Source of the DNA: Sulfidibacter corallicola
Lineage (GTDB): Bacteria > Acidobacteriota > Holophagae > Acanthopleuribacterales > Acanthopleuribacteraceae
DNA: 64,000 nt
Assembly (NCBI RefSeq): GCF_017498545.1
Contig: NZ_CP071793.1
Span: 2,542,001 to 2,606,000, forward strand
Direction: 5' to 3'
Shown here: piece after piece, positions 1 through 9,586 of the stretch
How positions within the stretch are numbered: position 1 is the stretch's first letter
Layout of the letters: the number at the start of each line of letters is the position of its first letter
Position numbers and translations under genes: made by a program
The notes under the pieces: model-generated
Told to the model about the DNA's origin: nothing
The model's input: only the letters and a program-made list of their open reading frames with translations
Database searches by the model: none

Positions 1-206
1 ACGGCCCCATCGTCCCACCGCTCCCCTTCCCCGTGACCGGGCAGGCCCCACCAAATCTACCGAACCTCCACCGGCCCCCTCGCGCCGAGCGTGGCACCGC
101 TTTGTCCGGATCGAAGCGGCGGCCGGAACGGACTCGGTGTGTCTCGAGATGCGACGGCACCATTTCGGCCGCCGCCGAACCTTTGAACGACGAAAGGAAG
201 GACGAC

Positions 207-1319
207 ATGAGCCTTTACAAGCTATTGACTTCGTTAGCACTTAGCTGCCTGCTCCTCAACTGCTCGAAGCCCGAGGAGTTCACCTTCGACGAACTCCCCC
301 GACCCGTGATCACCCAGGTGGTGCGTGCAGGAGAACCCCTGGACCAGCGCATCCTGACCGGCACGATCCAAGCCACCGAGGCCGTGCCCCTGGCTTTCGA
401 AGTCACCGGCAAGATCGATCGCGTCACCGTGAACCTGGGCGACGCATTCGCGCAAGGCGATCTGCTGGCCCAACTGGAACAAACCAACTTCGACCTCACC
501 GTCAAGCAACGCAAGGGCATGCTGTTGGAGGCCAAGGCCAGGTTGACGCGGGCCGAAAGCGACTTTCACCGAAAATCGGACCTGGTGAAGGAACAGGCAG
601 TGTCCCGCGCGGCCTTCGAGGCCGCCGAAGCCGAATTCGAAGCGGCGCGGCAGGCGGTCGAAGTCGCGGCAGCCAGCCTGGCGCTCGCGCAGCAACACTT
701 CGAGGATACGTTGCTGCTGGCGCCCTACGACGGCGTGGTCACCGGCCGCCTGATCGAGCCCAGCCAACAGGTGAGCGCCGGAGCACCGGCCCTGGCCATT
801 CAAAATGTGGCAGGGCTCGAGGTCTCGGTGGCGGTCCCGGAGAACCTGTTGCACCGCATCCAGCTCGGTTCGCGCCACAAGGTCCGGTTCCCGGTGCAGA
901 AGAAACGGGGCATCCTGGCCGTGATCACCGAGATCGGGGAACGCGCCCAGGCCAAGACGACCTTTCCGGTCACCCTGCTGCTCGACAGCCAGCCCGAGTT
1001 CCTGAAGCCCGGCATGACGGCGGAAGTCATCCTGGAACTGCCTCCCGAAAAGCCGGGCGCACCGGCCGGTACCTTTCCCATTCCCCTGACGGCACTGCGG
1101 GCGGACGCCCAGCAGGGTCAGCAGGTCTTTCTGTTCGAGCCCCAACCCGGTCGGGTCAGCCTGCGCTCGGTCCGCGTGGCCGCGCTGAACGGCACCCAAG
1201 CCTACATCTCCCAGGGCCTCCACGACGGCGATGTGGTGGTCGTCAAGGGCGTCCACTTCCTCCACGACGGCATGCGCGCCCGCCTGGTCGGGTCCAGCCC
1301 GGCCTGGTACCCCAACTAG
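207..1319 (+). CDS. RND efflux periplasmic adaptor (membrane fusion) lipoprotein
   Basis: 370 aa. Links an inner-membrane RND pump to an outer-membrane channel across the periplasm. The N-terminus is a lipoprotein signal ending in the lipobox LLNC (Cys19), so the protein should be lipid-anchored. A lipoyl/barrel-sandwich half (about residues 60-100, with FEVTGKIDRVTVNLGDAF) is followed by an Ala/Glu-rich alpha-helical hairpin (about 100-170), the second lipoyl half (LLLAPYDGVVTGRLIEP) and beta-barrel domains, the standard HlyD/AcrA order. The reading frame is open upstream to base 33, but the start at 207 gives the lipoprotein signal and has an upstream AAGGAAGGA. The pump gene begins 9 bp after its stop, so the two are co-transcribed. 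The substrate cannot be read from the sequence. Confidence 0.9.
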   Translation: MSLYKLLTSLALSCLLLNCSKPEEFTFDELPRPVITQVVRAGEPLDQRILTGTIQATEAVPLAFEVTGKIDRVTVNLGDAFAQGDLLAQLEQTNFDLTVKQRKGMLLEAKARLTRAESDFHRKSDLVKEQAVSRAAFEAAEAEFEAARQAVEVAAASLALAQQHFEDTLLLAPYDGVVTGRLIEPSQQVSAGAPALAIQNVAGLEVSVAVPENLLHRIQLGSRHKVRFPVQKKRGILAVITEIGERAQAKTTFPVTLLLDSQPEFLKPGMTAEVILELPPEKPGAPAGTFPIPLTALRADAQQGQQVFLFEPQPGRVSLRSVRVAALNGTQAYISQGLHDGDVVVVKGVHFLHDGMRARLVGSSPAWYPN

Positions 1320-1328
1320 GAGGCACCC

Positions 1329-4300
1329 ATGAGTCTCAGTTCGATCGCCTTTCGCTACAAACGGCTGATGTTCACCATGGTCGTGGCATTGATGGTCTAC
1401 GGCGTGGTCAGTTATTTCAAGCTGCCCGCGCGCGAAGATCCCAAAATCACGATTCGCGAGGCCCTGGTCCAGACCAGCCATCCCGGCATGCCGGCGGACC
1501 GCGTCGAAGCGCTGATCACGACCACCTTGGAGGAGGCCATCATCGAGATGCCCGAAATCAAGGAAGTTCGTTCCATCTCGCAACCGGGCCTCTCGATCAT
1601 CCACGTGGAAGTGGAAGACATCTACTTCGACCTGGGCCAGATCTGGGACGACCTGCGCCAGAAGATCGAACCGGTCGTCGTGGATCTGCCGGAAGGCACC
1701 GCGACCCCCCTGATCAACGACAGCTTCGGCGACGTGGCGGTCGTCACGGCGGCGCTGCACGGCGAGGACTACCACATGGGCGAACTGTTCGACCTGGCCC
1801 AACACATTCGGACCCAGGTGTACGCCGTGGAGGGTACGGAAAAGGTCGAGCTGCTGGGCGTTCAGGAGGAGCGGATCTTCCTGGATTACTCGGACGCCGT
1901 CTTGGCGCGTTTCGACCTGACCCCGAGCCAACTGGCCGGCATCCTGCGCGCCCAGAACATCATTCAGCCAGGGGGCGAACTGGACACCGGCGAGCGCGCT
2001 TTTCTGATCGAGCCCACCGGCAACTTCTCCTCGGTGGCGGAGATCGGAGAAACCCTGATCCCGATCCCCGGCCAGGAGACGCTGGTACCGCTGCGCGATT
2101 TGGTCGCCGTGCGCCACGGCTTCGTGGATCCGCCGCGCCAAAAGGCCTATTTCAACGGCGAGCCGGCGATCATCCTGGCGATCACCATGCACGACACCAC
2201 CAACGTGCTCTCGTTTTCACCGGAACTCAGCGCCAAGATCGACGCCATCAACCAAACGCTGCCCGCCGGAGCCCAACTGGACATCGTGACCTACCAGGCG
2301 GAGCAGGTCGCCAACGCCGTCTACGGGGTGACCAGCAACGTGCTGCAAACCCTGGCCATCGTGCTGATCGTGGTGATTCTGTTCCTGGGGATCCGGACCG
2401 GCCTGATCGTGGGCGCCATCGTGCCGACCGTCATGTTGATCACCCTCTCGATGATGTCGTTCACCGGCATCTTCCTGGAACGCATGAGCTTGGCGACCCT
2501 GATCATCTCGCTCGGGCTCCTGGTGGACAACGGCATCGTCATCGCCGAGGATTTTCTGCGCGGTCTCGAGGAGGGCGAAACGCGCAAACACGCCCTGATT
2601 CGTTCGGGACGCGAACTCGCCATCCCGCTTTTGACATCTTCCCTCACGACGATTCTGATGTTCATGCCGTTGATGCTGGCCGATCACGTGGCCGGCGAAT
2701 TCACGCGCAACGTCTCCCTGATCATCCTCTACACCCTCTCCATCTCGTGGCTGGTGGCCCTCACCCTGACGCCGACGCTGTGCTACTTCTTCATCAAGGT
2801 CCCGAAAAAGCGTGACGACGTGAACGGGGAAGCACCGCGAGTACGCGATCTGACCCACCGGCTGTTCGACTCGATGAACCGGGGCTATCGCAAGGCGTTA
2901 CAGTGGACCCTGCGACACCGGCCGCTCTTTCTGGTGGCCATGTTCGCGGTCCTGATCGCGGCCATCGGGCTCATGTCGGTCGTTCGAAAAGAGTTCTTCC
3001 CGAATTCGGATCGCACGCAGGTGTTGATCTACGCCGATTTCCCGCCCGATTCGACCGCACGGACCACCGACAAACGCATGCGCGAGGTCTCCGAATTCAT
3101 CGACGACGATCTCACCTTTCCCCACGTGAAAAGCCTGGCCACGTACGTGGGATTCGGCGGGCCGCGCTTCGTGCTGTCGCTGACCCCGATCGATCCCTCT
3201 CCCTACAAGGGATTCATGGTGTTGAACATCGACGCCTTCGAGAATATCGACGCCACCATGGACACGTTGCGACACGAGCTGTGGCAACGCTTCCCCGATG
3301 TCAACTTCCGCGTCAACCGCATGTTCCTGGGCCCCACCGACAGCTCGGTCATCGAAATTCAGGTCAAGGGTCCGGACGCCGATTTCCTCTACGCCACGGC
3401 CAAGAGGATGGAGGGCATCCTGCGCGATGTCGACGACACGATCAGCGTGCGCAACGATTGGGAAGGCCGCGTCAGCCGCCTGCGCATCGAGGTCGACCAG
3501 CACCGGGCCAGGCGCGCCGGCGTGACCTCGCAAGACATCGCCAACGGGCTGCAGGCCTATTTCTCGGGCCGACCCATCTCCACCTTTCGCGAAGGCGACG
3601 ACCAGTACCCCATCGTGCTCCAGGCCAGGTCCACCGAGCGTTACGACCTGAACCGCGTGCAATCCCTGCAGATCTATCCGACGAGCGGAGGTGCGGGCGT
3701 GCCGTTGATGGCGGTGGCCGAGGTGGAAACCGTCAACGACTTCGCGCGCTACGCCCACGAGAACCTGGTTCGCACGATCACGGTCTCGGCCAACAATCCT
3801 CTGATGTCGGCCGAGGTCCTGAAACCGGTGGTGGACGAACGGATCAGGGCCCTGGCCGCGGAAATGCCACCCAATCACGCCATCGAATACGACGGCGTCA
3901 TCGAGATGTCGGCGGACGGTCAGGCCGCGCTGCGCAAGTACCTGCCGCTGTGCGTCGGTCTGATCTTCTGGGTGTTGATGGCGCAGTTCAATTCGTTCCG
4001 GCGCACGGGCATCATCTTCATCACGCTGCCGCTGCTGATCATCGGCGCGGCACTGGGCCTCTTCGTGATGTCGGCCCCGCTGGGGTTCATGGTCACGTTG
4101 GGCATTTATTCGCTGGCGGGCATCCTGGCCAACAACGCCATCGTCCTGATCGACCGCATCGATCTCGAACGCGCCCAAGGCATCCAAAGCGAATGGATGA
4201 CGGTGGTCGACGCCTCGGTTCGGCGCCTGCGACCGATCCTGATGTCATCCGGAACGACGATTCTGGGCCTGCTGCCCCTGATCCTGTCGAAGGACGTGCT

Positions 4301-4445
4301 GTTCTACGGCATGGCGGTCGCCATCGCGGGCGGCCTGCTGGTAGGCACGGTGCTGACCCTGGGCCTGGTGCCGGTGTTGTACACCTACTTCTTCGGCATC
4401 GAAGCGGATGTCGCCCAAGAGGAACTGACGGAGGTAGCGGCATGA
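1329..4445 (+). CDS. RND family efflux pump, inner-membrane permease
   Basis: 1038 aa, the usual length for the AcrB superfamily. A proton-driven inner-membrane pump. Two homologous halves are visible, each with a first transmembrane helix (near residues 12-30 and 535-555), a large periplasmic loop and a cluster of hydrophobic helices (about 335-490 and 870-1020). TM4 carries GLLVDNGIVIAED (Asp400-Asn401) where AcrB has two aspartates. The matching site in the second half reads LANNAIVLIDRID, with no lysine where AcrB has its relay Lys. This DN/NN pattern resembles, from memory, the MexK/TriC side of the family rather than AcrB itself, an inference not tested by alignment. An AGGAGG ribosome site precedes the ATG, and the stop overlaps the next gene's start (ATGA). 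Confidence 0.93.
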   Translation: MSLSSIAFRYKRLMFTMVVALMVYGVVSYFKLPAREDPKITIREALVQTSHPGMPADRVEALITTTLEEAIIEMPEIKEVRSISQPGLSIIHVEVEDIYFDLGQIWDDLRQKIEPVVVDLPEGTATPLINDSFGDVAVVTAALHGEDYHMGELFDLAQHIRTQVYAVEGTEKVELLGVQEERIFLDYSDAVLARFDLTPSQLAGILRAQNIIQPGGELDTGERAFLIEPTGNFSSVAEIGETLIPIPGQETLVPLRDLVAVRHGFVDPPRQKAYFNGEPAIILAITMHDTTNVLSFSPELSAKIDAINQTLPAGAQLDIVTYQAEQVANAVYGVTSNVLQTLAIVLIVVILFLGIRTGLIVGAIVPTVMLITLSMMSFTGIFLERMSLATLIISLGLLVDNGIVIAEDFLRGLEEGETRKHALIRSGRELAIPLLTSSLTTILMFMPLMLADHVAGEFTRNVSLIILYTLSISWLVALTLTPTLCYFFIKVPKKRDDVNGEAPRVRDLTHRLFDSMNRGYRKALQWTLRHRPLFLVAMFAVLIAAIGLMSVVRKEFFPNSDRTQVLIYADFPPDSTARTTDKRMREVSEFIDDDLTFPHVKSLATYVGFGGPRFVLSLTPIDPSPYKGFMVLNIDAFENIDATMDTLRHELWQRFPDVNFRVNRMFLGPTDSSVIEIQVKGPDADFLYATAKRMEGILRDVDDTISVRNDWEGRVSRLRIEVDQHRARRAGVTSQDIANGLQAYFSGRPISTFREGDDQYPIVLQARSTERYDLNRVQSLQIYPTSGGAGVPLMAVAEVETVNDFARYAHENLVRTITVSANNPLMSAEVLKPVVDERIRALAAEMPPNHAIEYDGVIEMSADGQAALRKYLPLCVGLIFWVLMAQFNSFRRTGIIFITLPLLIIGAALGLFVMSAPLGFMVTLGIYSLAGILANNAIVLIDRIDLERAQGIQSEWMTVVDASVRRLRPILMSSGTTILGLLPLILSKDVLFYGMAVAIAGGLLVGTVLTLGLVPVLYTYFFGIEADVAQEELTEVAA

Positions 4446-5833
4446 AAAAGCTGATTTTTTTGAGCTTCCTGTGCCTGGCAGGCTGCACGGTGGGGCCGGA
4501 CTACCGGGCCCCGGAACGGGACCCGAAGCCCGAATGGGACAACCACTTCGCGGAGATCGTCAGCCAGGAGGCCCCCGTGGACGCGTGGTGGTCGCAGTTC
4601 GGCGATCCGCTGCTGGTCACCCTGCTCGAGGATGCGGCCAACCACAACCCGAACGTCAAGATGGCGGAGGCACGCATTCGCGAGGCCCGTGCCCAATCGA
4701 GGATCGCGTATGCGCGGGCCTTGCCGAGCGTCGACGCCAGCGCCGGTTACGAACGGTCGCGGCTCAGTGAGAACAGCCAATTCGGGCGCTTTCCCGGTAT
4801 CGAACTCACCCAGGACAACTACCAGGTCGGTTTCGACGCCCGTTGGGAACTGGACCTCTGGGGCAAGGAGCGCCGGCGCAGGGAGGCCGCCGAGGCCGCG
4901 GTCACGTCGACCCTCTTCTCGGCAAAGGATGTCATGATCCGGATCTACGCGGAGGTGGCGCGCGCCTACACGGTCATGCGCGGCACCGATCACCGCATCC
5001 GTCTGCTGGAAGAGAACATCGCGCTGCAGGGCCGTACGCTGGAAACGATTCGCAAATTGGTGGACGGCGGCCAGGAAGATCGGTCTGCCGTCATTCGCGC
5101 CGAGGCCCTGCTGCGCCAGGTTCGGGCCCAATTGCCGGCACTGCGCGCCAACCGCCGGGCTGCGGCCTATTCGATCGCCGTGCTCACCGGCCGCGAGCCG
5201 GGTGCCCTGCTGGAGCAATTGCAACCGCGGCAGGACCTCTACCAGATTCCCGATATGGTGCGCGCGGGTCTGCGCTCCGACCTCCTGAAACGCCGTCCGG
5301 ACATCCGCATGGCCGAACGGCGCCTGGCCGCCAGCACGGCCGAGATCGGCGTAGCCGTCGCCGATCTCTACCCGTCGGTCGGCTTGACGACCTTCGCCGG
5401 CATGGCCGGCACCCAATCCGGCAGCCTGCTCGACGCCGCCTCGGGGAACTGGGCGGTGTCGCCTTCGATTCGCCTGCCGCTGTTCGATCGCGGTCGGCTG
5501 CGGGCACTGGTCGAGGTCGAACGCGCCCAGGCCGAGAGCGCCTTGTATGCCTACGAACAAACCGTGCTCGGGGCCTTCCTGGAAGTGGAGACCGGGCTGA
5601 CGCGTTACGGCGCGGCGCTGGCGACCCGGATCGAGCTGCGCGAGGCGGCCGAGGTGACGACCGAAGCGCTCAGGCTGACCCGGTTGCGGTTCGAAGCCGG
5701 TGAGGACGACTTGCTGGACCTGCTGGATGCCCAGCGCCAACTGGTCGAGACCCAAGACCGGCTGGCCTCGGCCGAGCAGGAGGTGAGAACCGAACTCGTC
5801 GCCGTGTACAAGGCTTTGGGCGGCGACTGGTAG
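4442..5833 (+). CDS. Outer-membrane efflux channel lipoprotein (NodT/OprM type)
   Basis: 463 aa, a typical length for RND outer-membrane factors. Forms the exit duct of the tripartite pump. It starts with a short lipoprotein signal ending in LAGC (Cys15), followed directly by TVGPDYRAPE, a signature of the NodT family. Two OEP repeats follow, rich in long amphipathic helices (AEARIREARAQSRIAYARAL; LDLLDAQRQLVETQDRLASA near the C-terminus), with the internal motif LLKRRPDIRMAERRLAA characteristic of the family. The ATG overlaps the pump gene's TGA by 4 bp, so translation is probably coupled. The frame is open far upstream, but that part is a shadow of the pump gene. The protein completes a self-sufficient three-gene efflux operon. 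Confidence 0.93.
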   Translation: MKKLIFLSFLCLAGCTVGPDYRAPERDPKPEWDNHFAEIVSQEAPVDAWWSQFGDPLLVTLLEDAANHNPNVKMAEARIREARAQSRIAYARALPSVDASAGYERSRLSENSQFGRFPGIELTQDNYQVGFDARWELDLWGKERRRREAAEAAVTSTLFSAKDVMIRIYAEVARAYTVMRGTDHRIRLLEENIALQGRTLETIRKLVDGGQEDRSAVIRAEALLRQVRAQLPALRANRRAAAYSIAVLTGREPGALLEQLQPRQDLYQIPDMVRAGLRSDLLKRRPDIRMAERRLAASTAEIGVAVADLYPSVGLTTFAGMAGTQSGSLLDAASGNWAVSPSIRLPLFDRGRLRALVEVERAQAESALYAYEQTVLGAFLEVETGLTRYGAALATRIELREAAEVTTEALRLTRLRFEAGEDDLLDLLDAQRQLVETQDRLASAEQEVRTELVAVYKALGGDW

Positions 5834-6379
5834 GGCGCCGAGAGCCAAATGGGTGGTTTCCAGCCCGATCGGCGATGGCTGCGGATCTTACCCGGTCCCT
5901 GTAAGCTGCTCGATCCAAGAAACCACCCCTCTCAGGCCCGTGCCATGCTCCTCAATCGGATCCGATTTCCGCGGCGAGGCATTCCAGTACGATGGCCCAA
6001 CCCTCGCGATAGCCGCCCGCCACTTGGTGACCGTCCAGTGCGGCCACCTGGATCGTCACGACCACCCGGGTTCCCGAATCCACGGGCAAGCCACCTTCCA
6101 GGCAATTTGGAACCACGAGCCAACGCCACGCACAGGCCCTTTGAATCAAAGGCATTGCATTTTTTTACAAAAAACCCTGTCCGGTTTTACAAACGGCTTT
6201 CTTAGCAGGAATAGGGACCGATGATGGTCTCCCGGACATCTCGGAGCCACCGGCGCATCAGCAATCGATGGTGTATCCAATGAGCCGTGGTTCCCGCGAG
6301 ATCGTCCGTGACACGGACCTGGAAGGGGTCCGAATCGGGACACGTTTGTCCCGTTCATTCATTTTCTAGGAGAGACCTT
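5834..6379. other. Spacer after efflux operon, with a widely spaced inverted repeat
   Basis: No convincing intact gene. A 10-bp inverted repeat, GGGTGGTTTC (5851-5860) and GAAACCACCC (5919-5928), flanks about 58 bp just after the efflux operon. A poorly supported gene remnant lies at 5952-6155 on the minus strand. The last 200 bp become more AT-rich and should hold the protease promoter, but no clear -35/-10 pair was chosen. Confidence 0.5.
5952..6155 (-). pseudogene. Possible remnant of an AHSA1/SRPBCC-like gene (C-terminal end only)
   Basis: A 67-codon open frame whose last 40 residues read GTRVVVTIQ...REGWAIVLECLA. This resembles the C-terminal strand and long helix of Activator-of-Hsp90-ATPase (SRPBCC) proteins, where a GT-R-V-V-T strand is followed by a G-W-x-x-x-L-x-x-L-A helix. 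No upstream portion of such a domain continues in any minus-strand frame, so the 5' two thirds would be missing. The match is by eye and short, so it could be chance. Confidence 0.25.
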
Positions 6380-8413
6380 ATGTTTCTAACGCGGAACCCA
6401 TGGCGTTCCTTGCTTTGCCTTCTAATCTGCTCTACCACGATGGCCGGCTCGGCCAAAATCGAAAAGGAGGTCTACGACGCCTTTTCCAATGACTTCGCAG
6501 CCATGCAAACCTACGGCGATACCGAAGAAAAAGGTGTGCGCGTCATCGTCCATCTCGACTCCGGCGGTGGGCTGACCAGCGACATGCAGGAACGCGATGA
6601 CGACATCGCCCTGGACCTGCTCGCCGACGAGGTGTATCACGCCCAGGGATCGTTTTTGGAGAACCTGCAAAGCGTGGGGCTGCTGGAGCGCACCAGCACG
6701 GAAGGGCGTCCCCTCTTTCAGGTGGAGCTCTTGCTGACCTATCAACATGCGTTTGCGGCGACGGTCGCCAATGCCGAGGTTTTGGAAGAAATCGCGGCGT
6801 TCGAGCAGGTCGACAAAATCCAAATCGACCGTCTCAACAAGCTGAATACCGTTCAGGGCCGCAACCTCACCGGTTCGACTTGGGCGGCCAACTCCGGATT
6901 CCGGGGCAACGGCATCGGCGTCGCGGTCTTGGACACCAATTTCGACTTGCTGCATCCCGAGTTGGGCGGCAGGATCCAATTGCCGAACGGCGTCGTGGCC
7001 GCGGGTCGCAATTTTTCCGACAACTCGCCGGTTCACTCCCGCGTGCTCGATCGCTGTTTCCACGGGACCGGCACGGCCTCGATCGTGCGTCGCTATGCAC
7101 CCGACGCCGATCTCTACGCCTTGGTCGTGTTCCCCAACGCCTACGACTCGGTCATCGCCGACGCGATCGACTGGTGTGTCGCCAATCGCAACGGCGTCAA
7201 CGGCGGAAGCCGCATTCGCATCATCAGCATGTCGCTGGGCGGCGGTCGCTTCACCGGCACCTGCAACAACACCGTCGTCCACACCGCGGCCGGACTGGCG
7301 CTGCGCAACGGCATCGTGGTCCTGGCCTCGACCGGCAACGACGGCTGGACCGGCTCCATGGGTTCGCCGGCATGTTCCACCAACGTGATTTCGATCGGGT
7401 CGACCTGGGACGCGAACAACCCGAACTACGCCCCGTTCCCACCGGCGAACTGCAACGACACGAACCGGCGCGTCGACGAACGAGCCTGCTACTCCAACAC
7501 CTCGCGGGTTCTGGATCTGTACGCGCCCTCGGAAGAGGTCATCTGCGCCCGTTGCGGCGGCGGCACCGCCCCGCTCGGCGGTACCTCCTCGGCCTGCCCG
7601 GCCGCCGCCGGCATGATCGCCCAGCTCTTCTCCGCCGATCAGAGTCTGTTCGGCAATCGCGCCGGCATCATCGAACGCTTCCAACGCACGGGTGTCCCGG
7701 TCATCGGCGATCGGGGCGAATTCCGCATGGACCTCCGAATGGCCATCGGCGATTGCGTGGATCCACCCGCCAACATGGTTGCCTGGTGGCCCCTGGACGA
7801 AAGGTCCGGAACCACGGCGAGGGATATCGCCGGAAACAACCATGGCACCAATCGCGGGTGTGCCTTCGGGTCGGGCCGGGTCGATGGGGCCTACTATTTC
7901 GACGGTAGCAGCGACCACATCAGCGTGCCGAGCCGGCCGGCCATCAACTTGGGCACGGGCGATTTCACCATCACGGCTTGGATTTGGACCGGCCAATCCG
8001 ACGCCACCATCCTGACCAAGCGCAACGCGGCCGACAATCGTGGCTACCTGTTCATGGTCTACAAGAACCGCCTGCTGTTCCAAATGGCTGACAGCAGCGG
8101 TTTCTCCAACTTTTTCAGCAGCCGTGGCCCGGTGGTCAGCGACAACAAATGGCACCACGTCGCCGTTGTCGTCCGGCGAAACCTAACCAGATCGAGTGCT
8201 GTCTTTGTCGACGGCAACCACGTGTTCACCTTCAATCCCACCAGTCGGAGGGGGAGCCTGGACACCTCGGATCCCCTCAGACTGGGTCAAGGAGACGGCA
8301 TTGCGGACGACCTCAGAGGCTACCTCGACGAAGTGACGATATACAAAAGCGTGCTTTCCGGGCACCAAATCCGCAATGAGTTTCTGGCCGGTGCGGAGGG
8401 TAAATGTAAATAG
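6380..8413 (+). CDS. Secreted subtilisin-like serine protease (S8) with C-terminal LamG-type domain
   Basis: 677 aa. A signal peptide (about residues 1-23, ending TTMAGSA) precedes a propeptide-like region and an S8 peptidase domain of about residues 160-470. The triad is visible: Asp185 in VAVLDTNFD, His228 in CFHGTGTAS, and Ser403 in GGTSSACPAAAG, where the usual Met after Ser is replaced. After ANMVAWWPLDE (about residue 470) comes a concanavalin-like LamG/jelly-roll module with the typical NLGTGDFTITAWIW and DNKWHHVAVV strands. Such modules bind glycans or proteins, so the enzyme may act on an extracellular matrix, an inference. Translation is taken from 6380 (AGGAGAGACCTT upstream) because this start yields the signal peptide. 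It stands alone between repeat-rich spacers. Confidence 0.9.
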   Translation: MFLTRNPWRSLLCLLICSTTMAGSAKIEKEVYDAFSNDFAAMQTYGDTEEKGVRVIVHLDSGGGLTSDMQERDDDIALDLLADEVYHAQGSFLENLQSVGLLERTSTEGRPLFQVELLLTYQHAFAATVANAEVLEEIAAFEQVDKIQIDRLNKLNTVQGRNLTGSTWAANSGFRGNGIGVAVLDTNFDLLHPELGGRIQLPNGVVAAGRNFSDNSPVHSRVLDRCFHGTGTASIVRRYAPDADLYALVVFPNAYDSVIADAIDWCVANRNGVNGGSRIRIISMSLGGGRFTGTCNNTVVHTAAGLALRNGIVVLASTGNDGWTGSMGSPACSTNVISIGSTWDANNPNYAPFPPANCNDTNRRVDERACYSNTSRVLDLYAPSEEVICARCGGGTAPLGGTSSACPAAAGMIAQLFSADQSLFGNRAGIIERFQRTGVPVIGDRGEFRMDLRMAIGDCVDPPANMVAWWPLDERSGTTARDIAGNNHGTNRGCAFGSGRVDGAYYFDGSSDHISVPSRPAINLGTGDFTITAWIWTGQSDATILTKRNAADNRGYLFMVYKNRLLFQMADSSGFSNFFSSRGPVVSDNKWHHVAVVVRRNLTRSSAVFVDGNHVFTFNPTSRRGSLDTSDPLRLGQGDGIADDLRGYLDEVTIYKSVLSGHQIRNEFLAGAEGKCK

Positions 8414-8529
8414 TGAAGCGCCGTGATCGGCGAGTCCGAGGGATCCGTGGCGACGCGGGTTCCCGGACCCGATCGGGCGATTCCTTTGTTCAACGAAACC
8501 ACCCCTTGTGGCACTTGCTCGGAGTCCCC

Positions 8530-8735
8530 GAATGCCGAGAGATTCGTCGTGCCCGGTAGGTTCAGCCGCCGGCTGAACATTTCGAAGTGGTCCATGCAGG
8601 GAGTTCCCGCATGCTTTGAGAGTCGGCACCGAAGTAGGTTACCGGCCGACACCTCGAAGTGGTCAAGGCTTCGAAAGTTCGGGTCGCAACAGAGCGAAGC
8701 AGATAAGTCGGGCCTCCAGATCTCTCGATGGCGCA
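8530..8735 (-). repeat. Variable-core palindromic modules (2 copies, reverse orientation)
   Basis: Two copies of the window-wide module, on the minus strand. The first core is GTTCAGCCGCCGGCTGAAC (8560-8578; 9-bp arms, 1-nt centre), preceded by CGTCGTGCCCGGTAG and followed by TTCGAAG, the reverse of the conserved flanks seen elsewhere. The second core near 8637-8651 is imperfect. The stretch ends with GAGCGAAGCAGATAAG and AGATCTCTCGATG (8692-8733), an end segment that recurs near 22854 and, reversed, near 32857. Confidence 0.75.
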
Positions 8736-8806
8736 GAATATTTCTGCTCAACCTACAGGTTTTACGCCTCTTACGCGCGTGCGGGCTCCCCAAACCGGCT
8801 CGCTTC

Positions 8807-8965
8807 GCCTCGTTTCTTTCTCGAAATCGAGCTGGGTATGCCCGCTGGTACGCGGCTCTTTTGTAACAAACTGTATAAAGTTCGAAGATAAAGCTATAAA
8901 CCTAAACAGGCGGATGTTCAGGGAGTTCGTCAATAAATGTCGGCCCAGCGCCCTGGGCGGGCACG
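8807..8965 (+). repeat. Second dispersed repeat family, copy 1
   Basis: About 150 bp starting TTTCTTTCTCGAAATCGAGC and ending GTCAATAAATGTCGGCCCAG. It has an AT-rich middle with AAGCTATAAACCTAAACAGG. Related copies lie at 44085-44217 (reversed) and 44600-44755. Not coding: the open frames through it are not conserved between copies. It lies directly beside the palindromic modules at two of its sites. Confidence 0.7.
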
Positions 8966-9006
8966 GCCGGTATGGCACGGCCGGTATGGCACGGCCGGTA
9001 TGGCAC
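8961..9006 (+). repeat. 14-bp direct repeat, three units
   Basis: The unit GCACGGCCGGTATG occurs at 8961, 8975 and 8989, with a partial fourth at 9003. It sits between the second dispersed repeat and the 149-bp array. Confidence 0.9.
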
Positions 9007-9021
9007 GGCACCTACCGCGAC

Positions 9022-9480
9022 GACGCCGCTCTCGCGATGCGGGAACTATGGACAGTTCGACTTCGGTGGTGCGCCTCGAGGGAAACCTCTCGCTTCGCTC
9101 TTTGGCGTAATGACTTGTAGCTGCTTGGGTTGCTTCGATTGGTGGAGCAGGCTGCTCCACCTACAGGCACGACGCCGCTCTCGCGATGCGGGAACTATGG
9201 ACGGTGCGACTTCGGTGGTGCGCCTCGAGCAAAACCTCTCGCTTCGCTCTTTGGCTTAATGACTTGTCGCTGCTTGGGTTGCTTCGATTGGTGGAGCAGG
9301 CTGCTCCACCTACAGGCACGACGCCGCTCTCGCGATGCGGGAACTATGGACGGTGCGACTTCGGTGGTGCGCCTCGAGGGAAACCCCTCGCTTCGCTCTT
9401 TGGCGTAATGAATTGTAGCTGCTTGGGTTGCTTCGATTGGTGGAGCAGGCTGCTCCACCTACAGGCACGACGCTCCTCTT
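9022..9480 (+). repeat. 149-bp tandem array of palindromic modules (3 units)
   Basis: The marker GACGCCGCTC begins at 9022, 9171 and 9320 and in degraded form at 9469, giving an exact 149-bp period. Each unit has the core GTGGAGCAGGCTGCTCCAC (arms GTGGAGCAG/CTGCTCCAC with a G centre), followed by the conserved CTACAGGCACGACGCC and GATGCGGGAACT, plus an extra segment of about 70 bp not found in the other arrays. No gene is supported from 8414 to 9586. Confidence 0.9.
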
Positions 9481-9586
9481 GTAAATGCGGGAACTCCCAA
9501 GCGATTCACTTCGATTAGTTACACACTTGAAACCCAGTGGTCCGGCAATCCGGCCCTCGGCCTGAGCGGAGACTCAGGTCATGGTT

